Shown: piece by piece, positions 1 through 5,632 of the stretch
Layout: each line of letters starts with the position of its first letter
Numbering within the stretch: position 1 is the stretch's first letter
Assembly: GCA_902767195.1 (NCBI GenBank)
Contig: CACXGS010000203.1
Coordinates: 1 to 5,751, forward strand
Source: an uncultured Lachnospiraceae bacterium
Lineage (GTDB): Bacteria; Bacillota_A; Clostridia; Lachnospirales; Lachnospiraceae
DNA length: 5,751 nt
Reading direction: 5' to 3'
The notes under the pieces: generated by a model
The model's input: the letters and a program-made list of their open reading frames with translations, nothing else
What the model was told of the DNA's origin: nothing
The model's database searches: none
Made by a program: the position numbers and the translations under genes

Positions 1-36
1 ATAGCAAGAGTTTTATTATTTCTCTTGTCCACCTAG

Positions 37-69
37 AAGGGAGCATATCATTTAATACGACAGCCCCTT
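37..69. terminator. Imperfect hairpin after the secreted-protein gene, possible terminator
   Basis: On the minus strand AAGGGG pairs with TCCCTT, and inside it CGTAT pairs with ATATG around a 6-nt loop, with G-U pairs and an uneven internal loop. It begins just after the stop codon at 71-73. No U run follows on the minus strand. On the plus strand the stem is followed by TTTTT, so it might instead stop a convergent gene to the left. A second small inverted repeat (CAAGAG at 5-10 with CTCTTG at 22-27) lies nearer the edge. The call is weak. Confidence 0.25.
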
Positions 70-70
70 T

Positions 71-928
71 TTAATACTCTTTATAATCATACATGGTTAC
101 GATATCTGTTTTACCGTCATTTATGCTCTTCTTCTCAATCATATTCCCGTTTTCATCATAGCTGGATTCTGTCAGCAGTTCGGGATGCTCAAGCTCAACC
201 TGCTTTTTTTCTTCATCATAGGTTGAACACGTATATTCACTCTCTGTCTTAGGAAGGAAGACACCGTTTTCCTTCTCATAGGTATAAGCAACCTCTGTCT
301 CCTTCACACCGCCTTTTCCGGCATAGGATGTTACAGATACCAGATTGCCATCCGTATCGTATTCATACTCGGCGTAATACGTGGATTTCTTCTCGTCAAT
401 CTGTTCTTTGTTCATCAGCCGGCCGTCTTTATCGTATTTGTAGATGACCTTGCTGGAAGTCTTATGAGGCTTTTTATCGGCCAGATCTTTGGCGGTCATA
501 ATCTCTTTGACCAGCCGGCCTTTTTTATCATATTTATATTCTGTAATAGAGATAAATGTCTTATCGCTATTGGCAGTAGTGGTCTTCTTTAGTTGACCCT
601 TGTCGTCCAGCACACTGTCTTCGCTTGTAATAATGGCATCCTTTTCATCGAGGATATCCACATGTTTTCTGGTATAATTCTTTTCCCAGACAACCACTGA
701 GGAACTGATCGTGTTCTTTTCCTCGTCATACTGAACAAAACCCATGTCATGTCCGGTCTTATCATATTGATACTCTTTCACTTCAAGAAGATTATCTGCT
801 GCATCATAGCTTGTTTCTTTTACCAGCTTGTAAACTGTATTCTTTGCTGCCGCCGGCTGACCCGGAAGAATCAGGACCAGTGTCAGCATCATGACAGCCA
901 CAGGCCATCTGATTAGCTTGTTCATCAT
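71..928 (-). CDS. Secreted protein with divergent YD (RHS-like) repeats, function unknown
   Basis: The product has 285 residues. The N-terminus is a typical type I signal peptide: KLIR, a hydrophobic core VAVMMLTLVLIL, then PGQPAAAK, with likely cleavage after Ala28. There is no lipobox, and the only cysteine is Cys234. The mature part is rich in Lys, Asp, Glu and Tyr and contains several units like the YD repeat (Y-x-YD-xx-GRL): YKYDKKGRLVKE (131-142), YKYDKDGRLMNKE (163-175), YEYDTDGNLVSV (188-199) and YDENGNMIEK (257-266), with weaker ones near 41, 53 and 107. YD repeats form beta-strand shells in RHS and teneurin proteins, but this protein is far too short for an RHS toxin and has no core-plus-toxin end. 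An extracellular binding or wall-associated role is inferred. AAGGAGG precedes two adjacent ATGs (928 and 925) by 5 and 8 nt, so either may start the protein. It lies 73 nt after the TPR-like gene, with no clear promoter between them. Confidence 0.82.
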   Translation of the reverse strand: MMNKLIRWPVAVMMLTLVLILPGQPAAAKNTVYKLVKETSYDAADNLLEVKEYQYDKTGHDMGFVQYDEEKNTISSSVVVWEKNYTRKHVDILDEKDAIITSEDSVLDDKGQLKKTTTANSDKTFISITEYKYDKKGRLVKEIMTAKDLADKKPHKTSSKVIYKYDKDGRLMNKEQIDEKKSTYYAEYEYDTDGNLVSVTSYAGKGGVKETEVAYTYEKENGVFLPKTESEYTCSTYDEEKKQVELEHPELLTESSYDENGNMIEKKSINDGKTDIVTMYDYKEY

Positions 929-1001
929 TTCATCCTCCTTTTAACCCTCATTTATTTACTGTCTCTGGGGTTGTTCTTTTAACTTTGATCAACAAAAATA
1001 A

Positions 1002-1523
1002 TTAATAGGAAGTCTGCTGGGTCTTATAATTCTCCGCTCCCTCGGGGAGATCCAGCTCGATCTTTTTATTATCCCCGGACATTCCTATTTTTTTAATGGC
1101 ATTCTTAATATCATCATTATCACCAAGCACCTGAAGAGACTCGCACAGTAGTTCCAGAGCATCTTCCTTCTGCTTGTGATCCAGAAGTTCCTGAGCCTGA
1201 GTAAGCATGTCCACAGAGTAGTTTATCCTGCACTCTTCAATATTCTTCTCAGCTTCATCATATGATTCCCAGGATTCATCAATCATGGAATACTTGTCCA
1301 GGGCTTCTTTATAATCCCCGTCCAGCTGAAATGATCTTCCTTCCTGGAAATACATCTCATCGGTCTTACGACCTCCTGTCCCACCGGCATCTGAAGATGA
1401 TAGCATAGTCTGATAATGAATACCGGATATAAAACCAAATCCCACTAATCCAAGAAGACCGGCTATAACAAGAACGGACATAAGGAACTTTCTTGTAGCT
1501 CCGGGTTTGTTCTTCCGATTCAT
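1002..1523 (-). CDS. Membrane-anchored protein with extracytoplasmic TPR-like region, function unknown
   Basis: I do not recognise this 173-residue protein. It has a short basic N-terminus (MNRKNKPGATRK), one hydrophobic segment at about 13-35 (FLMSVLVIAGLLGLVGFGFI), a Gly/Ser-rich linker (about 42-52) and then a charged helical region. By the positive-inside rule the C-terminal part should lie outside the cytoplasm. Residues 58-88 (YFQEGRSFQLDGDYKEALDKY onward) read like a tetratricopeptide repeat with the usual small and aromatic positions. A second, weaker unit (about 101-139) includes AQELLDHKQKEDALELL. Such modules usually hold protein partners, so a scaffold role on the cell surface is an inference. 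There is no lipobox. Two cysteines are visible (98 and 127). The ATG follows AAGGAG by 6 nt. The gene lies between rsfS and a secreted repeat protein, and may be in the operon with either or both. Confidence 0.8.
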   Translation of the reverse strand: MNRKNKPGATRKFLMSVLVIAGLLGLVGFGFISGIHYQTMLSSSDAGGTGGRKTDEMYFQEGRSFQLDGDYKEALDKYSMIDESWESYDEAEKNIEECRINYSVDMLTQAQELLDHKQKEDALELLCESLQVLGDNDDIKNAIKKIGMSGDNKKIELDLPEGAENYKTQQTSY

Positions 1524-1572
1524 AATGCACTCCTTCCTCAGATTTCTTCACATAATTCCTTATTCTATATTT

Positions 1573-1581
1573 AGTGTATCA
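1573..1581 (-). promoter_or_regulatory. Weak extended -10 candidate before the 1002-1523 gene
   Basis: On the minus strand TGATACACT resembles an extended -10 element (TG, one base, then a TATAAT-like hexamer with four of six matches). It lies about 50 nt before the ATG at 1523. The region is AT-rich, but no good -35 hexamer sits 16 to 18 bp upstream. This is a candidate only. The rest of the 125-bp gap shows no terminator. Confidence 0.2.
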
Positions 1582-1648
1582 CAATCCCAAATCCAATAAT
1601 AATAAATGTCTGTTAACAAAGTATTGACTGACGACGAACAAAGTGCTT

Positions 1649-2014
1649 TTATTCGGCCAGCGCCTTTAATTCATCCGGCGTAATCTGTTTTCCATCTCTC
1701 CAAATGCGCTCAAGATCATAGAAATCCCGATCATCCTCGCTGAACACGTGGATGACCACATCACGGTAGTCAAGAAGGATCCATGCAGCGTTCTTGTAGC
1801 CTTCGATATTCTTCGGCTCATATCCCTGTCGTCCCAGAGCTTCCTCAACATTGTCTGCCATAGCCTGGATCTGATTCCTGTTCCTGCCGCTGGCAATAAT
1901 AAAATAATCTGCCAGTACGGATATCTCGTGGATATCAAGAACCGTAATAGCCTCTCCTTTTTTATCGTCTAATGCATTGTATGCAATCAGAGCCATTTTT
2001 GCTGATTGATTCAT
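1649..2014 (-). CDS. rsfS: Ribosomal silencing factor RsfS (YqeL/YbeB/Iojap family)
   Basis: The product has 121 residues from the ATG at 2014, a usual length. RsfS binds ribosomal protein L14 (uL14) on the 50S subunit and blocks joining of the 30S subunit, lowering translation when nutrients are scarce. The single RsfS domain is clear: VLDIHEISVLADYFIIASG, then NRNQIQAMADNVEE, then AAWILLDYRDVVIHVFSE and RDFYDLERIWRDGK near the end. An upstream in-frame TTG at 2032 would add six residues (read as MIWRKT), but that segment is really the ribosome binding site. The gene starts 31 nt after yqeK and closes the conserved block. No U-tract hairpin is visible after its TAA. Confidence 0.96.
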   Translation of the reverse strand: MNQSAKMALIAYNALDDKKGEAITVLDIHEISVLADYFIIASGRNRNQIQAMADNVEEALGRQGYEPKNIEGYKNAAWILLDYRDVVIHVFSEDDRDFYDLERIWRDGKQITPDELKALAE

Positions 2015-2020
2015 CGTTTT

Positions 2021-2025
2021 CCTCC
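2021..2025 (-). promoter_or_regulatory. Ribosome binding site that sets the rsfS start
   Basis: GGAGG on the minus strand lies 6 nt before the ATG at 2014. An in-frame TTG at 2032 lies upstream of this site and would place GGAGG inside the coding region. The ATG is therefore the better start. Confidence 0.85.
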
Positions 2026-2028
2026 ATA

Positions 2029-2062
2029 TCAATGATGGTTGTCATCTAATGTTGGTTGTCAT
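2029..2062 (-). repeat. Two abutting 17-bp near-identical units across the yqeK stop codon
   Basis: On the minus strand ATGACAACCAACATTAG (2062-2046) is followed directly by ATGACAACCATCATTGA (2045-2029). The first ten bases are identical and 14 of 17 match overall. The first unit ends exactly at the yqeK TAG, and the second lies in the gap before rsfS. This looks like a small tandem duplication. Because 17 is not a multiple of three, it may have changed the yqeK C-terminus. Confidence 0.7.
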
Positions 2063-2612
2063 AGTATTCAAAGGCAGACCTGGTCATAGGATCCACCACA
2101 CTGCTGCTTCCGGACAGATAGTCCATCATACCTCTCATAATTGCCACAAGGCATTGATCGATATCCCTGAAAGCCAGGGCCCTCACATCTCCAAGAATGG
2201 GCGACCGGTCCCGGTTGGGTTCGATGTAATCTGCTATATAAATAATCTTATCCAGCAAAGACATTTCCGGTTTCCCTGTGGTATGCCAGGTGATGGCAGA
2301 AAGGATCTCCTCGTCTTCTATACCGAACTTGTCTCTGGCGTAGATGGCCCCAAGTCTGGAATGCAGAAGCTCGGGATTCTTCATCTCCGCCTCGTTAGGC
2401 TGGTAGCCTGCCGCCTGGCACTCACTGATCTTCTGTCTGGCCGGTATGTATTTGGCACAGTCATGAAGCAGGGCAGCTATTCTGGTCTTGGCAGGATCGG
2501 CTCCATAGCGGTAGGCCATACAACAGGCCGTATATTCCACTCCCAAAGTGTGTTCATACCGTCTGTCCGGTATCATCGTCTTAAGCTTTTCCTTAATCTC
2601 AAAGACTGTCAT
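2046..2612 (-). CDS. yqeK: YqeK family HD-domain phosphohydrolase (Ap4A hydrolase)
   Basis: The product has 188 residues, the usual family length. YqeK proteins are metal-dependent HD enzymes that cleave diadenosine tetraphosphate symmetrically into two ADP. This was shown for members from Firmicutes and is transferred here by family. The metal-site residues are visible in order: His21 in YEHTLGV, His50-Asp51 in ALLHDCAKYIPARQK, His84 in ELLHSRLGA, His110 in AITWHTTGKPEMS, and Asp128 in KIIYIADYIEPNRD. The start is the ATG at 2612 overlapping the nadD stop, with GAAGGAAG just upstream. Pairing with nadD is conserved in many Firmicutes and puts NAD synthesis beside dinucleotide removal. The last codons form one unit of a short tandem duplication that continues past the TAG stop. 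Confidence 0.94.
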   Translation of the reverse strand: MTVFEIKEKLKTMIPDRRYEHTLGVEYTACCMAYRYGADPAKTRIAALLHDCAKYIPARQKISECQAAGYQPNEAEMKNPELLHSRLGAIYARDKFGIEDEEILSAITWHTTGKPEMSLLDKIIYIADYIEPNRDRSPILGDVRALAFRDIDQCLVAIMRGMMDYLSGSSSVVDPMTRSAFEYYDNQH

Positions 2613-3244
2613 TCTTCCTTCTCCCGATTCTTGTAAATATCATTTTCCAATATATACTGTCTGACCTTCTCAGGGAGAAGGTAACGGATGGATTCACCCT
2701 CCCTTACTCTCCTGCGGATATCATTGGAGGAGATCTCCATGACCGGGGACCGAAGCTTTAAAATGGTGGCATCAAACTTGTTCTCCAGATACTCAATCTG
2801 ACTGTTCAGAGAAGAGCCTGCCCCTTCACTTCCCCGTCCGGCCACCACAATGATTGCCATATCGAGAATCTGCTGAACATCTTTCCAGGTCTCCAGATGA
2901 TAAAGAGAATCTGCACCCATGATAAAATAATAATCCACATCCGGCTGGCTGCTGGTCAGGTTCCTCAGTGTCTCCACCGTATAGGTGGTTCCCTCCCTGT
3001 TAATCTCTTCCAGGGAAAGAGTAAAATGATCGTTATCTTCAATAGCCAGCGTGACCATCTTGGTCCTTTCATCCTCGCTGACCAGGTCGTTCATCCTCTT
3101 ATAGTATGTGTTTTTTGTGGGCATAACCAGCACTTCATCCAGACCAAACTGATGATATGCTGTCTCTGCTAAAATCAGATGCCCATTGTGGATGGGGTTA
3201 AAGGTACCACCCATGATACCGATCTTTTTATTCTTTTTACTCAT
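2609..3244 (-). CDS. nadD: Nicotinate-nucleotide adenylyltransferase NadD
   Basis: The product has 211 residues, within the usual length range. NadD joins nicotinate mononucleotide and ATP to give deamido-NAD and pyrophosphate in the cytoplasm, the shared step of de novo and salvage NAD synthesis. The nucleotidyltransferase signature GGTFNPIHNGH (12-22), with the catalytic HxGH at 19-22, is intact. Also visible are the YYFIMGADSL segment (105-114), which contains the MGADS nucleotide-site motif, and ISSNDIRRRV (171-180), the counterpart of the ISSTxIR ATP-binding motif. Asn174 takes the place usually held by Thr. The ATG at 3244 follows AAGGGAG by 9 nt. The TGA stop overlaps the yqeK start as ATGA, so the two are translationally coupled. 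Confidence 0.96.
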   Translation of the reverse strand: MSKKNKKIGIMGGTFNPIHNGHLILAETAYHQFGLDEVLVMPTKNTYYKRMNDLVSEDERTKMVTLAIEDNDHFTLSLEEINREGTTYTVETLRNLTSSQPDVDYYFIMGADSLYHLETWKDVQQILDMAIIVVAGRGSEGAGSSLNSQIEYLENKFDATILKLRSPVMEISSNDIRRRVREGESIRYLLPEKVRQYILENDIYKNREKEE

Positions 3245-3253
3245 ATGTCGATA

Positions 3254-3281
3254 CTCCCTTATATCCTCCTTATCAGGAGAA
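3254..3281 (-). promoter_or_regulatory. nadD leader: hairpin hiding AGGAGG, plus the working ribosome binding site
   Basis: In the 70-nt gap between yhbY and nadD the minus strand reads a 7-bp stem (TTCTCCT with AGGAGGA, one G-U pair) closed by a GATA loop, at 3264-3281. Its 3' arm is a perfect Shine-Dalgarno-like AGGAGG, but that lies 20 nt before the nadD ATG, too far for normal use. A second purine-rich site, AAGGGAG (3254-3260), lies 9 nt before the ATG and is the likely working site. No start codon fits the distal AGGAGG. Confidence 0.45.
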
Positions 3282-3314
3282 AAGCTGTATGTGGGTTATT
3301 TTGAACATTAAATA

Positions 3315-3602
3315 TCAGGGAAGCACGATCCGGGGATCATCCTTAGAAGGTTTGTACAGGACAATCTTCTTACCAATGACCTGGACCACCTGGGATCTGG
3401 TCCTCTCAGCCAGCACATCGGCAATCTGATGAGGATCATCAAAACAGTTCTTCAGGATGGATACTTTGATCAGCTCTCTCTTTTCGATGGCTTCCCTTGT
3501 GGCCTTAACAACTTCCGGGGTCAGAGATCCTTTGCCGATCTGTACTACCGGCTGCATGTTCATGGCCAGTCCTTTCAAATACGCTCTCTGTTTACTTGTC
3601 AT
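3315..3602 (-). CDS. yhbY: YhbY/YqeI family CRM-domain RNA-binding protein
   Basis: The product has 95 residues, and the whole protein is one CRM (CRS1-YhbY) domain. YhbY proteins associate with pre-50S particles and are thought to bind rRNA during assembly. Visible family marks are LTSKQ-like TSKQRAYLKGLA at the start, PVVQIGKGSLTPEVV (18-32), RELIKVSILKNC (42-53) and QVIGKKIVLYKPS (74-86). The GxxG loop that contacts RNA normally reads GKGG or similar. Here it is GKGS (23-26), with Ser in the last position. The ATG at 3602 is preceded by AGAGG at a suitable distance. The gene sits between obgE and nadD, and Bacillus has the same yqeI-nadD-yqeK-yqeL order. Confidence 0.94.
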   Translation of the reverse strand: MTSKQRAYLKGLAMNMQPVVQIGKGSLTPEVVKATREAIEKRELIKVSILKNCFDDPHQIADVLAERTRSQVVQVIGKKIVLYKPSKDDPRIVLP

Positions 3603-3623
3603 AGTTAACCTCTATCTATGTAT

Positions 3624-4937
3624 TTATTTATAATAATCAAACTGAAGGTTAAATACCTTCACTGTATCTCCTTCTTCAATACCAAGTTCCTCCAGCCTGT
3701 CGAGGACGCCGTTATCCCGCATAAAATTCTGGAAGAACTCGAATCCCTTCTCGGAATCCAGGTTTGTGTATCCCAGCATGCGGTCCACCTTGGGGCCTTC
3801 CACACTGAAGACTCCCGGCTCCTCCATGCAGACTGTGATAGATTCTCCCTCTTCCTCCTGGGGCTGGAAGAAGAATTCCTGTTCGAATTCCACCGGTTCC
3901 TCCGGCAGGTTCTCGAGGATCTTCCAGACATGCCAGAGCAGGTCTTTGACTCCCTCCCCTGTCACGGCAGATATGGGAAATACCTTTCGCCCGGAAGGGA
4001 AGTCTGCGAACTCATCATCCGGCTCCTCAAACTCTTCTCTAAGAAGATCCAGTATCACTTCCTGGTCTTCCGCCGGCATGGCATCGATCTTGTTTGCTGC
4101 GATGACCTGAGGACGGTCTGCCAGCTCAGGATTATATTCTGTCAACTCTCTGTTGATAGCACGGATATCCTCTATGGGATCCCTTCCCTCCACAGAAGCG
4201 GCATCTACCAGGTGGATCATCACCTTGGTTCTCTCGATATGCCGCAGGAATTCGTAACCCAGTCCGACTCCCTCTGAGGCTCCCTCAATGATACCGGGTA
4301 TGTCGGCGATAACAAAACTGCATCCCTCTGCAAGGTCTACAACTCCCAGATTAGGGCTGAGGGTGGTAAAATGATAATTGGCAATCTTGGGCCGGGCATT
4401 GGTCACTCTGGATAAAAATGTGGATTTACCCACATTTGGAAATCCGATCAGACCTACATCGGCAATCACTTTTAACTCCAGGTCCACCCAGAGCTGCCTG
4501 GCTTCCTGTCCGGGCTGTGCATATTTGGGGGCCTGCATGGTTGCCGTGGCATAGTGATGGTTGCCTTTGCCGCCCCGTCCTCCTTTCAGGAGAACTACCG
4601 GTTCCCGGCGGTTGGCCATATCCAGGATCACCTTGCCGGTATCGGCATCTTTGACGACGGTTCCCGGTGGAACCTTAAGGATCCTGTCTGCACCGGCCGC
4701 GCCGCTGCAGCGTTTCTTACCGCCTTCCTGTCCGTCCTCGGCAACATATTTTCTCTTATGACGGTAATCTGCCAGAGTATTGAGTCCCGGGTCCACAACC
4801 AGGATCAGGTCTCCTCCCTTGCCGCCGTCACCGCCGTCCGGACCGCCGTCCGGGACATATTTCTCCCGACGGAAACTGACATGACCGTCGCCTCCCTTGC
4901 CGGAACGTATGAAGATGCGTGCGCGATCTGCAAACAT
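3624..4937 (-). CDS. obgE: Obg-family GTPase (ObgE/CgtA)
   Basis: The product has 437 residues. Obg is a cytoplasmic GTPase that binds the 50S subunit, acts in late large-subunit assembly and links it to the stringent response and, in Bacillus, to sporulation. Three domains are visible. The glycine-rich Obg domain (about 1-157) includes GGPDGGDGGKGGD. The G domain has a P-loop GFPNVGKS (165-172), switch Thr192 in HFTT, DIPG (212-215), NKID (282-285) and SAV (323-325). The C-terminal OCT domain (about 358-430) is found in many Firmicute Obg proteins. An acidic stretch, EEFEEPDDEF, separates NKID from the SAV motif. The ATG at 4937 follows AGGAGAGG with about 10 nt spacing after AGGAG. No key residue is missing. 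The yhbY start follows its stop by 21 nt, which suggests co-transcription. Confidence 0.98.
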   Translation of the reverse strand: MFADRARIFIRSGKGGDGHVSFRREKYVPDGGPDGGDGGKGGDLILVVDPGLNTLADYRHKRKYVAEDGQEGGKKRCSGAAGADRILKVPPGTVVKDADTGKVILDMANRREPVVLLKGGRGGKGNHHYATATMQAPKYAQPGQEARQLWVDLELKVIADVGLIGFPNVGKSTFLSRVTNARPKIANYHFTTLSPNLGVVDLAEGCSFVIADIPGIIEGASEGVGLGYEFLRHIERTKVMIHLVDAASVEGRDPIEDIRAINRELTEYNPELADRPQVIAANKIDAMPAEDQEVILDLLREEFEEPDDEFADFPSGRKVFPISAVTGEGVKDLLWHVWKILENLPEEPVEFEQEFFFQPQEEEGESITVCMEEPGVFSVEGPKVDRMLGYTNLDSEKGFEFFQNFMRDNGVLDRLEELGIEEGDTVKVFNLQFDYYK

Positions 4938-4960
4938 AATACTTCCTCTCCTAAAAGATA

Positions 4961-4993
4961 AGCGGCTTCAAATCATGGAGTTTTGAAGCCGCT
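4961..4993 (-). terminator. Hairpin between rpmA and obgE, probable leaky intrinsic terminator
   Basis: A perfect 12-bp inverted repeat (arms AGCGGCTTCAAA and TTTGAAGCCGCT) encloses a 9-nt loop. On the minus strand the 3' arm is followed by TATCTTTTAG, a short U-rich tail that is weaker than a full run of U. The obgE ribosome binding site begins about 9 nt after the stem. The placement fits partial termination after the ribosomal protein genes with some readthrough into obgE. A role in mRNA processing or protection of the upstream 3' end is also possible. No convincing separate promoter for obgE is seen in the 81-nt gap. Confidence 0.6.
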
Positions 4994-5018
4994 GATAAAA
5001 CATGAATATCTAAAAAAC

Positions 5019-5300
5019 TTATGCTACCGGATAAACAGAGCACTGCTTTTTGTCTCTGCCTTTTCTCTCGAAGCGTACTACACCGTCAACCAGTGCAAAT
5101 AATGTATCGTCACCACCGCGTCCTACATTGTTACCCGGATGGATCTTGGTACCGCGCTGTCTGTAAAGAATATTACCGGCTTTAACAAACTGTCCGTCTG
5201 CTCTTTTCGCACCAAGTCTCTTAGACTCGGAATCACGTCCGTTCTTGGTAGAACCTACTCCCTTTTTGTGTGCGAAGAACTGAAGGTTCATTCTCATCAT
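5019..5300 (-). CDS. rpmA: Large-subunit ribosomal protein L27 (bL27) with Prp-cleaved N-terminal extension
   Basis: The product has 93 residues and matches L27 along its whole length: [19 protein letters not shown], then [19 protein letters not shown], then [13 protein letters not shown] and [10 protein letters not shown]27 is a 50S protein whose flexible N-terminus reaches the peptidyl transferase centre. The protein begins MMRMNLQFF followed by AHKKG. NLQFF before Ala is the Firmicute cleavage motif, so Prp should cut after Phe9 and leave mature L27 starting at Ala10 (84 residues). The gene starts 5 nt after the prp stop. It is followed by a strong hairpin before obgE, so rplU-prp-rpmA may be made in larger amounts than the downstream genes. 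Confidence 0.98.
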   Translation of the reverse strand: MMRMNLQFFAHKKGVGSTKNGRDSESKRLGAKRADGQFVKAGNILYRQRGTKIHPGNNVGRGGDDTLFALVDGVVRFERKGRDKKQCSVYPVA

Positions 5301-5305
5301 TGTCG

Positions 5306-5632
5306 TTACACCTCCTTCGTTATCACTTTTAACCAGTCTCCGTAAGCCTCAGCAATGGACTGTATGCCCAGCTCATAGGATCTCATCAACAGAAAAGCTT
5401 CCTCACTGATCCTGTCAGTAAAAGTCACCTGTATGAGTCCCAGTGTCTCTTCCTCCAACAGCTCAAAATGATCATCGGTCAACTCCTCAAGGCTGTTAAC
5501 CAGATTGATCGTCAGAACCGATACGGAACAGCACACGAGATCTGCGCCTTCTTCCACGCTGTCGGCATGACCGATCACCTGAAATCCCTTAAACTGATCT
5601 TCAGGCTTTCTGTAGATTGTAATCTGAATCAT
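5306..5632 (-). CDS. prp: Ribosomal-processing cysteine protease Prp (YsxB family)
   Basis: The product has 108 residues, the usual family length. Prp is a cytoplasmic cysteine protease that removes the N-terminal extension of ribosomal protein L27. The catalytic pair is visible: His22 in GHAD and Cys34 in the stretch [20 protein letters not shown]. These are the same positions as the His22/Cys34 dyad described for the Staphylococcus aureus enzyme. A second Cys (35) follows directly. The start is the ATG at 5632 that overlaps the rplU stop (ATGA). No strong Shine-Dalgarno is seen, so translation probably depends on coupling to rplU. The rpmA ribosome binding site lies inside the last codons of this gene. 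The adjacent L27 carries a matching cleavage site, which makes the assignment very secure. Confidence 0.95.
   Translation of the reverse strand: MIQITIYRKPEDQFKGFQVIGHADSVEEGADLVCCSVSVLTINLVNSLEELTDDHFELLEEETLGLIQVTFTDRISEEAFLLMRSYELGIQSIAEAYGDWLKVITKEV
5311..5317 (-). promoter_or_regulatory. Ribosome binding site of rpmA, inside the end of prp
   Basis: On the minus strand AAGGAGG sits 10 nt before the ATG at 5300 and lies within the last codons of prp. The spacing favours the first ATG of three possible in-frame ones (residues 1, 2 and 4). That choice also gives the usual nine residues before the L27 cleavage point. Confidence 0.8.

Noticed and set aside
71..928. RHS toxin or polymorphic toxin system
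   Set aside because: YD-like units are present, but there is no RHS core end motif, no variable toxin domain and no immunity gene next to it. The length is far below that of the class.
71..928. Lipoprotein
   Set aside because: The signal peptide ends in an AxA-type site (PAAAK), and no cysteine is near the cleavage region.
929..1001. Possible hairpin AACCC/GGGTT before the secreted-protein gene
   Set aside because: Only 5 bp with a 20-nt loop and no U tract, so it is not convincing as a terminator or riboswitch.
1366..1551. 61-residue frame on the minus strand starting at GTG before the TPR-like gene
   Set aside because: It overlaps the start of the 1002-1523 gene in another frame and reads through that gene's ribosome binding site. 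The in-frame ATG at 1523 with AAGGAG is much better.
2015..2032. Longer rsfS start at TTG 2032
   Set aside because: The extra six codons contain the GGAGG ribosome binding site of the ATG at 2014. The family normally starts near that ATG.
2049..2636. 195-residue open frame on the plus strand opposite yqeK and the end of nadD
   Set aside because: It lies wholly opposite well-supported genes, has no recognisable domain or ribosome binding site, and its composition (many His, Arg, Gly) is that of an antisense shadow.
3618..4277. 219-residue open frame on the plus strand opposite the obgE 3' half
   Set aside because: It is antisense to the conserved G and OCT domains of Obg. It shows no family resemblance and is explained by codon bias of the real gene.
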